Positions 48,841-56,651 of a stretch of 64,000 bases of DNA are shown here, in pieces. The first letter of the stretch is position 1; each line of letters starts with the position of its first letter. Where the stretch lies: positions 1 to 64,000 of the forward strand of contig CBFDCL010000001.1 in NCBI GenBank assembly GCA_965603295.1, given 5' to 3'. The notes under the pieces were generated by a model, which was not told the origin of the DNA, made no database searches, and was given only the letters and a program-made list of their open reading frames with translations. A program made the position numbers and the translations under genes. Origin of the DNA: JAFGWO01 sp965603295 (GTDB lineage: Bacteria; BMS3Abin14).

Positions 48841-51183
48841 ATGTTTTTTCGAACGCGGTACCGGAACCTGTCCCTGGAGGTTTTAAAGGCCTTTCAGGTC
48901 TCCGCGGAACCCAGGGTCCAGCTGTTAAGGACCGCCCGCACCCTTGCGGCGACTCTCGGGGCGGATCTGTGCCAGATTCTCGTCAGGGGTTCTGCGTCCG
49001 ACGGTTTTCAGCTAAGGGCATGGGCCGGGCCGGGAGTTCAGGGACCGGTTGAACCCGATTTGCCCCTTGAACAACACCTCCATCGTCTTGCTGTTTCCGG
49101 GGTGGTCCATCGCTGGTCCTCTGGAAAGGGCGGACCCCCTCCATTTCCCAGGGTTCAGGCGGAGGATCTCACGAGCGCCGTTGCGGTGCCCATCCTGTGG
49201 CGGCACCGGCCGGTGGCCATTGTCGTTGCCGGTTTCGCTGATCGGAGCCGTGTCCCTCCCCGGATGGTTCGGGAGATCCAGGATCTTTCCGCATCCCTTG
49301 CTCCCCTTATCAGGGGCAGCCTTTCCAGACTTTACCAGATGCGCAAAAACGAGGCGGCGGGAGAACTCCTGAGGGTTTCAGAAGACCTCAGCCTTGCGGG
49401 GAACGTTCCCAGTTGTTTCGCCCGGATTGCCAGAGCCGCGGCTACTCTGACGGGATCGTCCGGATCCATGCTTCGGATGGAGGAAAGCTCGATCCTGAAA
49501 GTCAAGGCGTTTTTTGCCAGCGGGATGCCGGGGATAAAGGCTATCGGGGTCCCGAACGACTTTCCTTTCGCTGAGCGGGCCCTTAGAAGCGGTCGTTCCG
49601 TTGTTATCGATCACCTTCACCGGGAAACCGGGGAAAATGGCGCTCCTGTCAGGCGAAACCTGTTGTGCGTTCCGTTCACCGACGGCAGCAGCCGAGGGGT
49701 TTTGACCCTTTTCGATCGGGATGACGGCCATGGGGCCTCACCCTATTCCCGCCTCGAAAGGGAAACGGCAAGAGCGCTTCTCCGCGTGGGAATAATGTCC
49801 CTTCGTCACATCGGCAACGAGACCGAAGTGCTCAAGATATCCCGATCCCTCGAATGGCGGGTCAGGGAGCTGACCCTTCTGCACCAGATCAGCCGTGTGG
49901 CCCTCGATCACAGTGACCCAGAGGAGGTCCTGCGGTCCATCCTTGAAGCGGTTACCAACGTCGTGGGGTTCGGTTTCCATCGCGCTTTTCTATTCATGCA
50001 TAATATCGGGAAAAGTGTCCTCAAGGGCGCCATGGGTGTGGAAGCTCTTCCGGTTTCCGGGATCAACGCCCAGACCTCGAGCCCGGCGGATTCCTTTGGC
50101 ATCATTCACCAGAACATCGATGAGGTGGTTTCCGGTCTTGAAATCGCCGTAAAGCCGGGGGGCGGGGTTCTGTCGAGGGCGGTCCTCGAGCGCAAGTCTT
50201 TCAGGATGAGGATACCGGGGGACCACAATCTGCTGGGTTCCGATGTGATAACGCAGCTGGGCAACGTCCAGGGTTTCGCGGTGGCCCCCCTTCTTTCCGA
50301 CGAGGCTGTGCTCGGTGTGATCTGGGTGGATAATTACAGGACTATGCGCCCCATCCGGTTGGACGATTTCCGTCTGCTCGTGACCGCGGCGGCTCAGGCA
50401 GCGCTGGCCATGGAAAGGTCGTCCCGTGCCCAGGCCGTGGATCTTTTGAGCAGTAAACTCCTCGATCTTCAGAACCAGCTTATCCAGTGGGAAAAGATGG
50501 CTGCCCTGGGAGAGATGGCCGCCTCCGTTGCTCACGACATCAGGAACCCCCTGGTTTCCATCGGGGGGTTTGCCCGCAGGCTGAAGAGGCAGCTTTCCGG
50601 GGATCACAAAGGGAGCAGATACGCCGAAGTTATCATCCAGGAAGTGGATCGGCTCGAGCGGACACTGGAAAACGTCATGTCCTACACGCGCACTTACGGG
50701 ATGACAGAAAGAAAGCCCTCCAGGCTTTACGCCCTGCTGTCGGAGTGCGCTGAACTCTTCAGTGAGAATTTCAGGAAGAAACAGGTTGTGCTAAAGCGGC
50801 AGTTCGAGAGGGATATCCCGGAGATCCTGCTTGATGAACGCCAGATCAAGCAGGCGGTGATCAATATCCTGTTTAATGCCGGGGAGGCCGTACCGGAGGG
50901 GAGCGAAGTGAGGCTGTCAGCACGCGTGGGGAAGACCGAGCAGGGTGATTTTATTGTCATTGATATCTCCGACGAAGGTCAGGGCATCACCGACGGAGAT
51001 CTCAAAAAGGTTTTTCAGCCGTTTTTCACCACGAAGGCCAGCGGTACCGGTCTGGGGCTCGCCATTGCCCAACGAGCCGTATCCGGGCACGGCGGCGAAA
51101 TTCGGGTGGACAATCGATGTGGTGAAGGGGTAACTTTCAGCATATATCTGCCTTTAGCCCCTTGGACTCCAGCGGAAGAGTAA
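48841..51183 (+). CDS. Multi-GAF sensor histidine kinase
   Basis: 780-residue cytoplasmic kinase. Three GAF-like modules (about 10-160, 175-320, 340-525; the third with FGFHRAFLFM and VAPLLSDEAVLGVIWVDNYR is best conserved), a coiled-coil, HisKA with His565 in VAHDIRNPLVSIGGFARRL, and the ATPase domain with N box NILFNAGEAV, G1 ISDEGQGI, F box FQPFFTTK and G2 GTGLGLAIAQ. The next gene, 6 bp on, is a single-domain response regulator, so they form one two-component system. No transmembrane helix, so the signal is internal. Confidence 0.93.
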   Translation: MFFRTRYRNLSLEVLKAFQVSAEPRVQLLRTARTLAATLGADLCQILVRGSASDGFQLRAWAGPGVQGPVEPDLPLEQHLHRLAVSGVVHRWSSGKGGPPPFPRVQAEDLTSAVAVPILWRHRPVAIVVAGFADRSRVPPRMVREIQDLSASLAPLIRGSLSRLYQMRKNEAAGELLRVSEDLSLAGNVPSCFARIARAAATLTGSSGSMLRMEESSILKVKAFFASGMPGIKAIGVPNDFPFAERALRSGRSVVIDHLHRETGENGAPVRRNLLCVPFTDGSSRGVLTLFDRDDGHGASPYSRLERETARALLRVGIMSLRHIGNETEVLKISRSLEWRVRELTLLHQISRVALDHSDPEEVLRSILEAVTNVVGFGFHRAFLFMHNIGKSVLKGAMGVEALPVSGINAQTSSPADSFGIIHQNIDEVVSGLEIAVKPGGGVLSRAVLERKSFRMRIPGDHNLLGSDVITQLGNVQGFAVAPLLSDEAVLGVIWVDNYRTMRPIRLDDFRLLVTAAAQAALAMERSSRAQAVDLLSSKLLDLQNQLIQWEKMAALGEMAASVAHDIRNPLVSIGGFARRLKRQLSGDHKGSRYAEVIIQEVDRLERTLENVMSYTRTYGMTERKPSRLYALLSECAELFSENFRKKQVVLKRQFERDIPEILLDERQIKQAVINILFNAGEAVPEGSEVRLSARVGKTEQGDFIVIDISDEGQGITDGDLKKVFQPFFTTKASGTGLGLAIAQRAVSGHGGEIRVDNRCGEGVTFSIYLPLAPWTPAEE

Positions 51184-51189
51184 ACGATC

Positions 51190-51567
51190 ATGACCAGCGA
51201 GGAGCACAGAAAAACGGTCCTCGTCGTGGACGACGAGGAAAGTGTCCGCTTCCTGTACAAGGAAGAACTCGAGGAGGACGGTTACCGTGTCATCACGGCG
51301 GCCGATGGTGATGAGGCTCTCCACAAGGTTAAGGTGGACCGGCCGGATCTGATCACCCTCGACATACGGATGCCGGGAATGGACGGTATTGAGGTCCTCC
51401 ACCTGATCAGGGAAATGGACAAGGAAATCCCGGTGATCATGTCCACGGCCTACGGGGAGTACAGGAACGATTTCAACATCTGGGCTTCGGACGCTTATGT
51501 TGTCAAGACAGCCAACCTCGATGAGTTGAAAAAGAACATCCGGCGGCTCCTTGGTGATGATGATTGA
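51190..51567 (+). CDS. Single-domain response regulator (CheY-like receiver)
   Basis: 125-residue receiver domain without output domain. Acidic pocket D14-D15-E16 in VLVVDDEESVR, phospho-acceptor D58 in LITLDIRMPGMDG, Ser/Thr in IMSTAYGEYR and K106 in YVVKTANLDEL are all in place. Probably phosphorylated by the adjacent GAF kinase and acting by protein binding. The C-terminal coding region overlaps the start of apbE by 11 bp, so the three genes are on one transcript. Confidence 0.95.
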   Translation: MTSEEHRKTVLVVDDEESVRFLYKEELEEDGYRVITAADGDEALHKVKVDRPDLITLDIRMPGMDGIEVLHLIREMDKEIPVIMSTAYGEYRNDFNIWASDAYVVKTANLDELKKNIRRLLGDDD

Positions 51568-52591
51568 CAGGTTCCCGGATTCCCTTCCGGGGTGTTCCCG
51601 TTTCCCCCGAATATTCTGCCTTCTGATCACGGTTATCTTTCTGGTTTCCGGGTGTTCCGGTTCGCGAAAGCCCGTTCGTGAGACCCGCTTCCTGATGGGG
51701 ACCCTCGTCGATGTGATCGCCTACGGGGACCAGGAAACGGCCGCCGAGGCGGTGGGCCGGGCCTTCGAAAGGATGGCGGAGGTGGAAGAGGCATCTCATA
51801 GTAAGGGCTTGGGTTCCCTTCTTGGGGCCATCAGGGACGGAAAGGGTGCCCTTCTTACCGGTGATGCCGCTCTCGTCATGGAAACGGCCCTGTCCGTCGC
51901 TGTGGCCAGTTCGGGGGCTTTTGATCCCACTCTGGGGGAACTGGTGGAACTGTGGGGGATCGCCACCGGTCATCCGGAAGTGCCCGATGACGAGAAGATC
52001 AAAGAGGCCCTTTCCCGTTCCGGGTACCAAAGGATCCCGGAGACAGGGTGCTGTCCCGATGGGATGAAGGTGTGGCTGGACCTGGGCGGTGTGGCCAAAG
52101 GGTACGCGGTGGATGAAGCGGTCAAAGTGCTGAAGGAGGCGGGGGTCCCCTCGGGGATCGTTAACGCGGGCGGGGATCTGAGGTCCTTCGGTCAAAAGCC
52201 GGGGAAAATTCCCTGGAAGATCGGGATCCAGAATCCCGATGACCCTCAGGATCTGGCGGGGGTCCTGGATGTTAACGAGGTCTCCGTCGCGACCTCGGGG
52301 GATTATCAGCGATACTTTGAGGTGAGCGGTGTCCGGTATCACCATATCCTCGATTCGACCACCGGACATCCCGCACGGTCAGGGGTCCGCAGTGTGACAG
52401 TCCTCACGGATGACTGCGCTCTTGCCGATGCCCTGGCCACAGCCGCTTTCGTGATGGGTCCCGAAAGGGGCCTGGGTCTGCTGGAGGCCTGGGAAGATGT
52501 GGAGGGGATCATCATTTCCCAGGACGGTACCTATCACCTGACGTTGGGCATAGGAACGAAGATCCCGTTTGAGAAGCGAATTGAGGATTGA
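51557..52591 (+). CDS. apbE: FAD:protein FMN transferase, lipoprotein (ApbE)
   Basis: Covalently attaches FMN to threonine residues of exported flavoproteins such as RnfG and RnfD. Start is ATG at 51557, giving 344 residues; a lipobox FLVSGC sets C33 as the lipidation site. Family motifs: TRFLMGTLVDVIAYG, VWLDLGGVAKGYAVDEAV, GIVNAGGDLRSFG, VSVATSGDYQRYFEVSGVRYHHILD and VTVLTDDCALADALATAAFVMG. Probably matures Rnf subunits. The last codons CGA ATT GAG GAT TGA are the first units of an ATTGAG array. Confidence 0.95.
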   Translation: MMIDRFPDSLPGCSRFPRIFCLLITVIFLVSGCSGSRKPVRETRFLMGTLVDVIAYGDQETAAEAVGRAFERMAEVEEASHSKGLGSLLGAIRDGKGALLTGDAALVMETALSVAVASSGAFDPTLGELVELWGIATGHPEVPDDEKIKEALSRSGYQRIPETGCCPDGMKVWLDLGGVAKGYAVDEAVKVLKEAGVPSGIVNAGGDLRSFGQKPGKIPWKIGIQNPDDPQDLAGVLDVNEVSVATSGDYQRYFEVSGVRYHHILDSTTGHPARSGVRSVTVLTDDCALADALATAAFVMGPERGLGLLEAWEDVEGIIISQDGTYHLTLGIGTKIPFEKRIED

Positions 52592-52850
52592 GAATTGAGA
52601 GTTGAGGATTGAGAAAAAAGTTTGAAAGTTTGAGAGTTTGAGGTTTGAAGTTGTGAATTCAGGAGACAGGAGCCAGAATCCAGAAGGCAGCATTTCTTTG
52701 GCCTTTGGGCATTGGGCTTTGGGCTGTTCTTCCAATCACCAATCACTGGTCACAAATCACCGAAATTTTCTTGGATCTTGGATCTGTTTTGAAATTTGGA
52801 ATTTGAAATTGCCTTTTGAGATTTGAGATATGAGGTCTGAAATAGGAACT
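52581..52850. repeat. Compound heptamer array between apbE and NusG_II genes
   Basis: GAATTGAGGATTGAGAATTGAGAGTTGAGGATTGAG (52578-52615), GTTTGAAAGTTTGAGAGTTTGAGGTTTGAAG (52620-52650), CAGGAGACAGGAGCCAGAATCCAGAAGGCAG (52661-52690), TTTGGGCATTGGGCTTTGGGC (52703-52723), CCAATCACCAATCACTGGTCAC (52733-52753), CTTGGATCTTGGATC (52771-52785), TTGAAATTTGGAATTTGAAATTG (52788-52811), and TGAGATTTGAGATATGAGGTCTGAAATAGG (52817-52846). It supplies both the stop codon of apbE and the start codon of the next gene. Confidence 0.9.
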
Positions 52851-53222
52851 CGATCCATTCGCCTGACCCGTCCCCGATGGGCGGACGGGGTCCTGCTGGT
52901 CCTCCTGATCGCCCTGACGTTCCTTCCCCCACGGTTGATCCCGGCCGGTCCCAAAGGCGACACCCTCGTGGTCAGGACGTCGGGGTCCGTTTTTGAGGTG
53001 GATCTTACCGATGAAGGGCCCCATCCCATCGATGGCCCGCTGGGAGAGGCTGTCCTCATGGTCCGGGACGGGAAGGCCTGGCTTCAGAACGCTCCCTGTC
53101 CGCTCAAGATCTGCGAGGGGATGGGCCCCATTGACGAGTCCGGCGAGATCATCCTGTGCCTGCCGAACCGGATTCATATTCAGGTAGCAGGGAGCGGTGG
53201 TGTTGATGCGATCTCCCGGTAG
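52830..53222 (+). CDS. NusG domain II-containing protein (Rnf/ApbE-associated)
   Basis: 130-residue protein with an N-terminal membrane helix (GVLLVLLIALTFLPPRLI) and a NusG_II beta-barrel: GDTLVVRTSGSVFEVDLTDEG, then AWLQNAPCPLKICEGMGPI and IILCLPNRIHIQVAG, with three conserved cysteines. Such proteins are regularly found beside Gx transporter, apbE and rnf genes; the molecular role is not established. The ATG at 52830 lies in a TTTGAGATATGAGG array, so residues MRSEIG come from repeat DNA and no better start exists downstream before the helix. Confidence 0.85.
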   Translation: MRSEIGTRSIRLTRPRWADGVLLVLLIALTFLPPRLIPAGPKGDTLVVRTSGSVFEVDLTDEGPHPIDGPLGEAVLMVRDGKAWLQNAPCPLKICEGMGPIDESGEIILCLPNRIHIQVAGSGGVDAISR

Positions 53223-53727
53223 GATCGCCGCCCTGGCGCTGATGGTGGCGGGTGCTTTCGCTCTGGCTTCCCTCGAGAGGGCTCTGCCAAACCCCTTTCC
53301 CATGGTGCGTCTGGGCCTGGGAAACATCATGACCCTCGTGGCTTTCACCACGATGGGGGTCTCGGCCGGGGTGTGGGTGGCCGTCGGCAGAGTAAGTTTG
53401 GTGGCTCTGCTCTGGGGGGGGCTCATCGGGCCGACGGCGGTCCTGTCGGCCTCTGGGGCGGCCGCAAGCCTCCTTGTCATGATCCCACTTCTGCTCGCTG
53501 GGCGCTTCAGCCTCTACGGTGTCAGCCTGGGAGGCGCCTACGCTCATGTCCTCGGGCAGCTGCTTGTCGCTTCCCTGCTCTACGTCAGGTCCCCCGCGCT
53601 CCTGGTCCTCCTCCCGGTCATGGGGGCCGCGGCCATCGTGACAGGAGTCGTCAATGCCTGGGCGGCGGGGAAACTGATTGCCTATCTTCCCGGCAATTTC
53701 AGTTCAGAAAGGCCGTCCAAGGTCTAA
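53206..53727 (+). CDS. Gx-type transporter / heptaprenyl diphosphate synthase component I family
   Basis: Membrane protein of 173 residues with about five to six helices; family members resemble S components of ECF transporters (SLERALPNPFPMVRLGLGNIMTLVAFTTMGVSAGVWVAVGRV; YGVSLGGAYAHVLGQLLVASLLYV). Often annotated heptaprenyl diphosphate synthase component I, but the linkage with NusG_II and apbE suggests a role in flavin or quinone supply to Rnf-like complexes. Starts inside the NusG_II gene; GTG codons at 53197 and 53200 are alternatives to the ATG chosen. The TAA stop is part of a TAACGTTTAACG array. Confidence 0.85.
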   Translation: MRSPGRIAALALMVAGAFALASLERALPNPFPMVRLGLGNIMTLVAFTTMGVSAGVWVAVGRVSLVALLWGGLIGPTAVLSASGAAASLLVMIPLLLAGRFSLYGVSLGGAYAHVLGQLLVASLLYVRSPALLVLLPVMGAAAIVTGVVNAWAAGKLIAYLPGNFSSERPSKV

Positions 53728-53830
53728 CGTTTAACGTCCAACGGAAAAGCGGTGATCGGTAATTAGTGATTGGTGATTGGATGGTAACCCAAGGGAAAAT
53801 ACGTTAAACGTTTAACGTTGAACGTGGAAA
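53723..53830. repeat. CGTTTAA and GTGATTG arrays between Gx transporter and tag genes
   Basis: TCTAACGTTTAACGTCCAACGG (53723-53744), GTGATCGGTAATTAGTGATTGGTGATTGG (53752-53780), and ATACGTTAAACGTTTAACGTTGAACGTGG (53799-53828). It begins inside the stop codon of the Gx gene. Confidence 0.85.
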
Positions 53831-53845
53831 GCTGTGTTGCGGATC

Positions 53846-54415
53846 ATGATCAAGCGCTGCCAGTGGGTCGAAAACGCCAGCCCCGAGATGGTTGCCTACC
53901 ACGATGAGGAGTGGGGCGTCCCCGTCCGCGATGACCGGAAACTGTTCGAAATGCTCTCTCTCGGAGGTGCCCAGGCGGGACTATCCTGGGAGATCGTTTT
54001 CAGGAAACGCGCCGGGTACCGGAAACTGTTTCACGATTTCGACATGAAAAAGTGTGCCCGGATGACCGATGCTTACATCGAAAATATCCTCAAAGACCCC
54101 GCCATTATCCGTAACCGTCTGAAGGTCAACTCGGTTCGAAAAAACGCCAGAGCAGTTCTTGAGGTGATCGAAGAGTTCGGTTCCTTCTCTGACCTGCTAT
54201 GGAGCTTTGTCGGCGGCAAGCCCATCGTGAACCGGATCCGGGAGATTTCGGATATCCCGATCACATCCCCTGAGAGCGACGCCATGAGTAAAGAGCTGAA
54301 AAAACGGGGTTTTTCCTTCGTGGGCAGCACTATCTGCTACGCTTTCATGCAGGGAGTGGGAATGGTGAACGACCACGAGGTGGGGTGTCGATGTTTTGAG
54401 GAGTTGACTGCCTGA
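53846..54415 (+). CDS. tag: DNA-3-methyladenine glycosylase I
   Basis: Removes 3-methyladenine from DNA. From the ATG at 53846 it has 189 residues. RCQWVENASPEMVAYHDEEWGVPVRDDRKLFEMLSLGGAQAGLSW is a full Tag signature, and the zinc-snap ligands are visible as Cys (KRCQW), His (AYHDEEWG) and the late NDHEVGCRCFEEL. TILNKRAGY-like (VFRKRAGYRKLFHDFD) completes the helix-hairpin-helix fold. A stand-alone gene between repeat-rich regions. Confidence 0.96.
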   Translation: MIKRCQWVENASPEMVAYHDEEWGVPVRDDRKLFEMLSLGGAQAGLSWEIVFRKRAGYRKLFHDFDMKKCARMTDAYIENILKDPAIIRNRLKVNSVRKNARAVLEVIEEFGSFSDLLWSFVGGKPIVNRIREISDIPITSPESDAMSKELKKRGFSFVGSTICYAFMQGVGMVNDHEVGCRCFEELTA

Positions 54416-54576
54416 CGTTCGGAGATTGAGGGCTGCAAGCCACAGGATCAGCTACATCATGGGGCAACCTTGGGGGCAGAGCTTTCCCCCTTGCTCTTTA
54501 GAGCTCCGGAGGACAAGCAAATTCTCAGGTTTTCATTAATTAAAAAATAAAAAAGATTCCCTGTAGTTCCTTTCAG

Positions 54577-54621
54577 TCACGCTTGAGATCGCTTCGGTCG
54601 GGTTAACCTCGCGATGACTGC
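54577..54621. repeat. Dispersed repeat GATCGCTTCG...CTCGCGATGAC
   Basis: gagatcgcttcggtcgggttaacctcgcgatgactgcgc; the reverse complement of 37913-37952 shares gatcgcttcg and ctcgcgatgac. The outer parts GATCGC and GCGATG are roughly complementary. It resembles the very common bacterial motif TGTCATTGCGAG...GAAGCAATC with different bases at the variable positions. The region 54416-54576 before it shows an AT-rich stretch without any recognisable feature. Confidence 0.6.
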
Positions 54622-54628
54622 GCTGGGC

Positions 54629-54712
54629 AACTTCAAACCTAAAACATCCAACCAATCACCAATCACGGTTTTTATTCTCAATTCTCAATCCTCAATTCTC
54701 AATTTTTCTCCC
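54629..54712. repeat. Compound heptamer array at the pgeF 3' end
   Basis: ACTTCAAACCTAAAACATCC (54630-54649), AACCAATCACCAATCACGG (54650-54668), and TTCTCAATTCTCAATCCTCAATTCTCAA (54675-54702). This is the reverse-complement order of 24843-24950. The last block encodes RKIEN and the TGA stop of the pgeF gene. Confidence 0.88.
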
Positions 54713-55426
54713 CCTGGCCTTGATGAACGACACCATCCTCTCCCCGTCCCTCCTTGCCCGCCAGGACCAGAACCGGTCTTCGTCACAGGATGTGCATCCA
54801 GGGATCCTTTCAATGGAACCAGGTGGAATCCCCACGGCAAGTAGCTGGTTTTTCGCCCCTGACGCCAGGTCAAGGTACAGCCCGTTCCCCCGCCGTTGGC
54901 AGGGACCCTCTGCCCCTGAACCGGGGCAAAGCGTTTTTTGGACATCCTTCCCCACCTCGTAGCAGCACGGGCCGATGGAGGGCCCGAGGGCGGCCACGAG
55001 CCCCCCCGGCTTCGAACCCGTCAGTTTTAGCAGGGCCCTCGTCCCTTTGGCGGCGAGACCAAGGGCCAGGCTGCGCCACCCGCAGTGGATGGCGGCCACT
55101 GCGCCTGTGGACGGATCCCCCACCAGGATGGGAAGACAGTCCGCCGTTCGGATGCCGAGGGGGACTTCCGGAATGTCCGTTACAAGGGCATCCCCTTCGT
55201 CGAAACGAAACGGCTCCTCCGGGAGGTCTCGCACCACGAGATCAGGGTTTTCTCCGTGCTCAGCGCCCGGCGCCCTGCGCCCTGCGGTCAACACCACAAT
55301 CCTCTCCCCGTGGACCTGTTTCAGAATATGAACATTTCCAGGGAGATCGACGGGTGTCGACAGCCTCATTCCGAAACCGTGGTCAAAACCGGCCCGGGTC
55401 AGCGTTGGCGACCGCAGGACCGTCAT
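54692..55426 (-). CDS. pgeF: Laccase-domain purine nucleosidase / polyphenol oxidase PgeF (YfiH)
   Basis: Multicopper-oxidase-like YlmD/YfiH family; members act on purine nucleosides and peptidoglycan-precursor errors. The metal-binding His, Cys and His are in LKQVHGERI, IRTADCLPILVGD and AAIHCGWRSLALGL. ALGPSIGPCCYEVGKDV and the late DRFWSWRARRDGERMVSFI are standard. 244 residues. Its ATG overlaps the rluD stop by 4 bp. The C-terminal RKIEN and stop codon come from an ATTGAG array. Confidence 0.93.
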   Translation of the reverse strand: MTVLRSPTLTRAGFDHGFGMRLSTPVDLPGNVHILKQVHGERIVVLTAGRRAPGAEHGENPDLVVRDLPEEPFRFDEGDALVTDIPEVPLGIRTADCLPILVGDPSTGAVAAIHCGWRSLALGLAAKGTRALLKLTGSKPGGLVAALGPSIGPCCYEVGKDVQKTLCPGSGAEGPCQRRGNGLYLDLASGAKNQLLAVGIPPGSIERIPGCTSCDEDRFWSWRARRDGERMVSFIKARGRKIEN

Positions 55427-56376
55427 GATGTCTCACCCCTGATCCACTGGAACAGGCTGGCCAGATCCTCGGGGGGAGGGGACTCAAAGGCCATCCGTTC
55501 CCCGGAGGACGGATGGTCGAAATGGAGTTCCAGGGCGTGAAGGGCGGGCCGGGTCAGAGCCCGCGCCAGGGAGCCTCCCCGGCCAGCACCCCGGTGCAGC
55601 GATCGCGTGGATCCTCCGTAGGTTGTGTCTCCCAGAATGGGGTGCCCGATGGAAGACAGATGGACCCTGAGCTGATGGGTCCTGCCCGTTCCCGGCGAAA
55701 GCTTCACCAGACTGATCCCTGAGCGCCTCGCGATGACCCTGTATTCTGTTAGGGCCCTCCGACCGTCCTCCCGGACCCCGATCCGCTTGCGGTCCTTCGT
55801 GTGGCGTGCCAGCGGTTTTTCGATAAGCCCGGTGTCACTTCCCAACTCACCCTTGACGGCCGCGAGGTAAACCCGGCTGATTGTGTGATCCTTGAACTGT
55901 CTGGCAAGAGCATGGTGAGACAGGTCATTTTTTGCCGCCACCATGACGCCGGATGTCCCCTTGTCGAGCCTGTGGACGATCCCGGGCCTGGTAACCCCTC
56001 CGATGCCGGAAAGGTCCCGGCAGTGATGCAGAAGGGCGTTGACCAGCGTCCCCGAGGAGTGCCCATGGGCCGGGTGGACGACCATGTGCGGCGGCTTGTC
56101 GATGACGATGAGATGGGCGTCCTCGTAAAGGATGGTCAGAGGGATCTGTTCCGGGATGGTTCCGGACGGTTCAGGAGCGGGAACGTCGATGATGATCGTG
56201 TTTCCGGGCCGGAGGAGAACGCCGGCCTTGGGCGGCAGGTCATCAAGAAGCACATGTCCGCCATCGATGAGTTTTCTGATGCGGGAACGGGACAGTTCGG
56301 AAAGATGCCGGGCGAGGAAAACGTCCAGACGCTCACCCGATTCCTCAGAGGTCACGGTAAAACGGGATCTCCCCAT
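55423..56376 (-). CDS. rluD: 23S rRNA pseudouridine synthase RluD family
   Basis: 317-residue protein: an N-terminal S4 RNA-binding domain (RLDVFLARHLSELSRSRIRKLIDGGHVLLDD) and the RluA-type catalytic domain with D138 in PGIVHRLDKGTSGVMVAAK, LIVIDKPPHMVVHPAHGHSSGTLVNALL and GRTHQLRVHLSSIGHPILGD. In E. coli RluD makes the helix 69 pseudouridines 1911, 1915 and 1917. No ribosome binding site is evident at the ATG (56376). Coupled to pgeF, the common rluD-pgeF pairing. Confidence 0.95.
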   Translation of the reverse strand: MGRSRFTVTSEESGERLDVFLARHLSELSRSRIRKLIDGGHVLLDDLPPKAGVLLRPGNTIIIDVPAPEPSGTIPEQIPLTILYEDAHLIVIDKPPHMVVHPAHGHSSGTLVNALLHHCRDLSGIGGVTRPGIVHRLDKGTSGVMVAAKNDLSHHALARQFKDHTISRVYLAAVKGELGSDTGLIEKPLARHTKDRKRIGVREDGRRALTEYRVIARRSGISLVKLSPGTGRTHQLRVHLSSIGHPILGDTTYGGSTRSLHRGAGRGGSLARALTRPALHALELHFDHPSSGERMAFESPPPEDLASLFQWIRGETS

Positions 56377-56384
56377 GGGGAGGG

Positions 56385-56651
56385 TTACCAGATGTCGGAA
56401 TCGATGTCCCCGAAGCGTTTGACCAGGACGTCCACGATGGCCCTGTTATAGGGAACCCATCTCCCGGGCATTTCGGGGTCGACCCGTGACTCGTAAAGCT
56501 TCCGCCCTTCCTCCAACTGGTCGGCTATATCCGTGAACAGGGAATCGTTTTTTATGCTCTTCCGTATTTTTTCCTGGTTGTAAAGGGCGATGTCGGACAT
56601 GATGGTTCGCGCAAGCCTATCGGCGTCCTTGACGTTGTTGATGAGCGTCAT
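56385..56651 (-). CDS. Small hypothetical protein between rseC and rluD (88 aa)
   Basis: Not recognised. From the ATG at 56651 (GGGAGG upstream), overlapping the rseC stop by 4 bp, the product is 88 residues, soluble, helical and charged: DADRLARTIMSDIALYNQEKIRKSIKNDSLFTDIADQLEEGRKLYESRV, then a short PGRWVPYNRAIVDVLVKRFGDID tail. The tight coupling and strong ribosome binding site say it is real. The pattern of an amphipathic helix with a regular DIADQLEEGRKLYESRV segment suggests a protein-binding helical hairpin. Confidence 0.78.
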   Translation of the reverse strand: MTLINNVKDADRLARTIMSDIALYNQEKIRKSIKNDSLFTDIADQLEEGRKLYESRVDPEMPGRWVPYNRAIVDVLVKRFGDIDSDIW

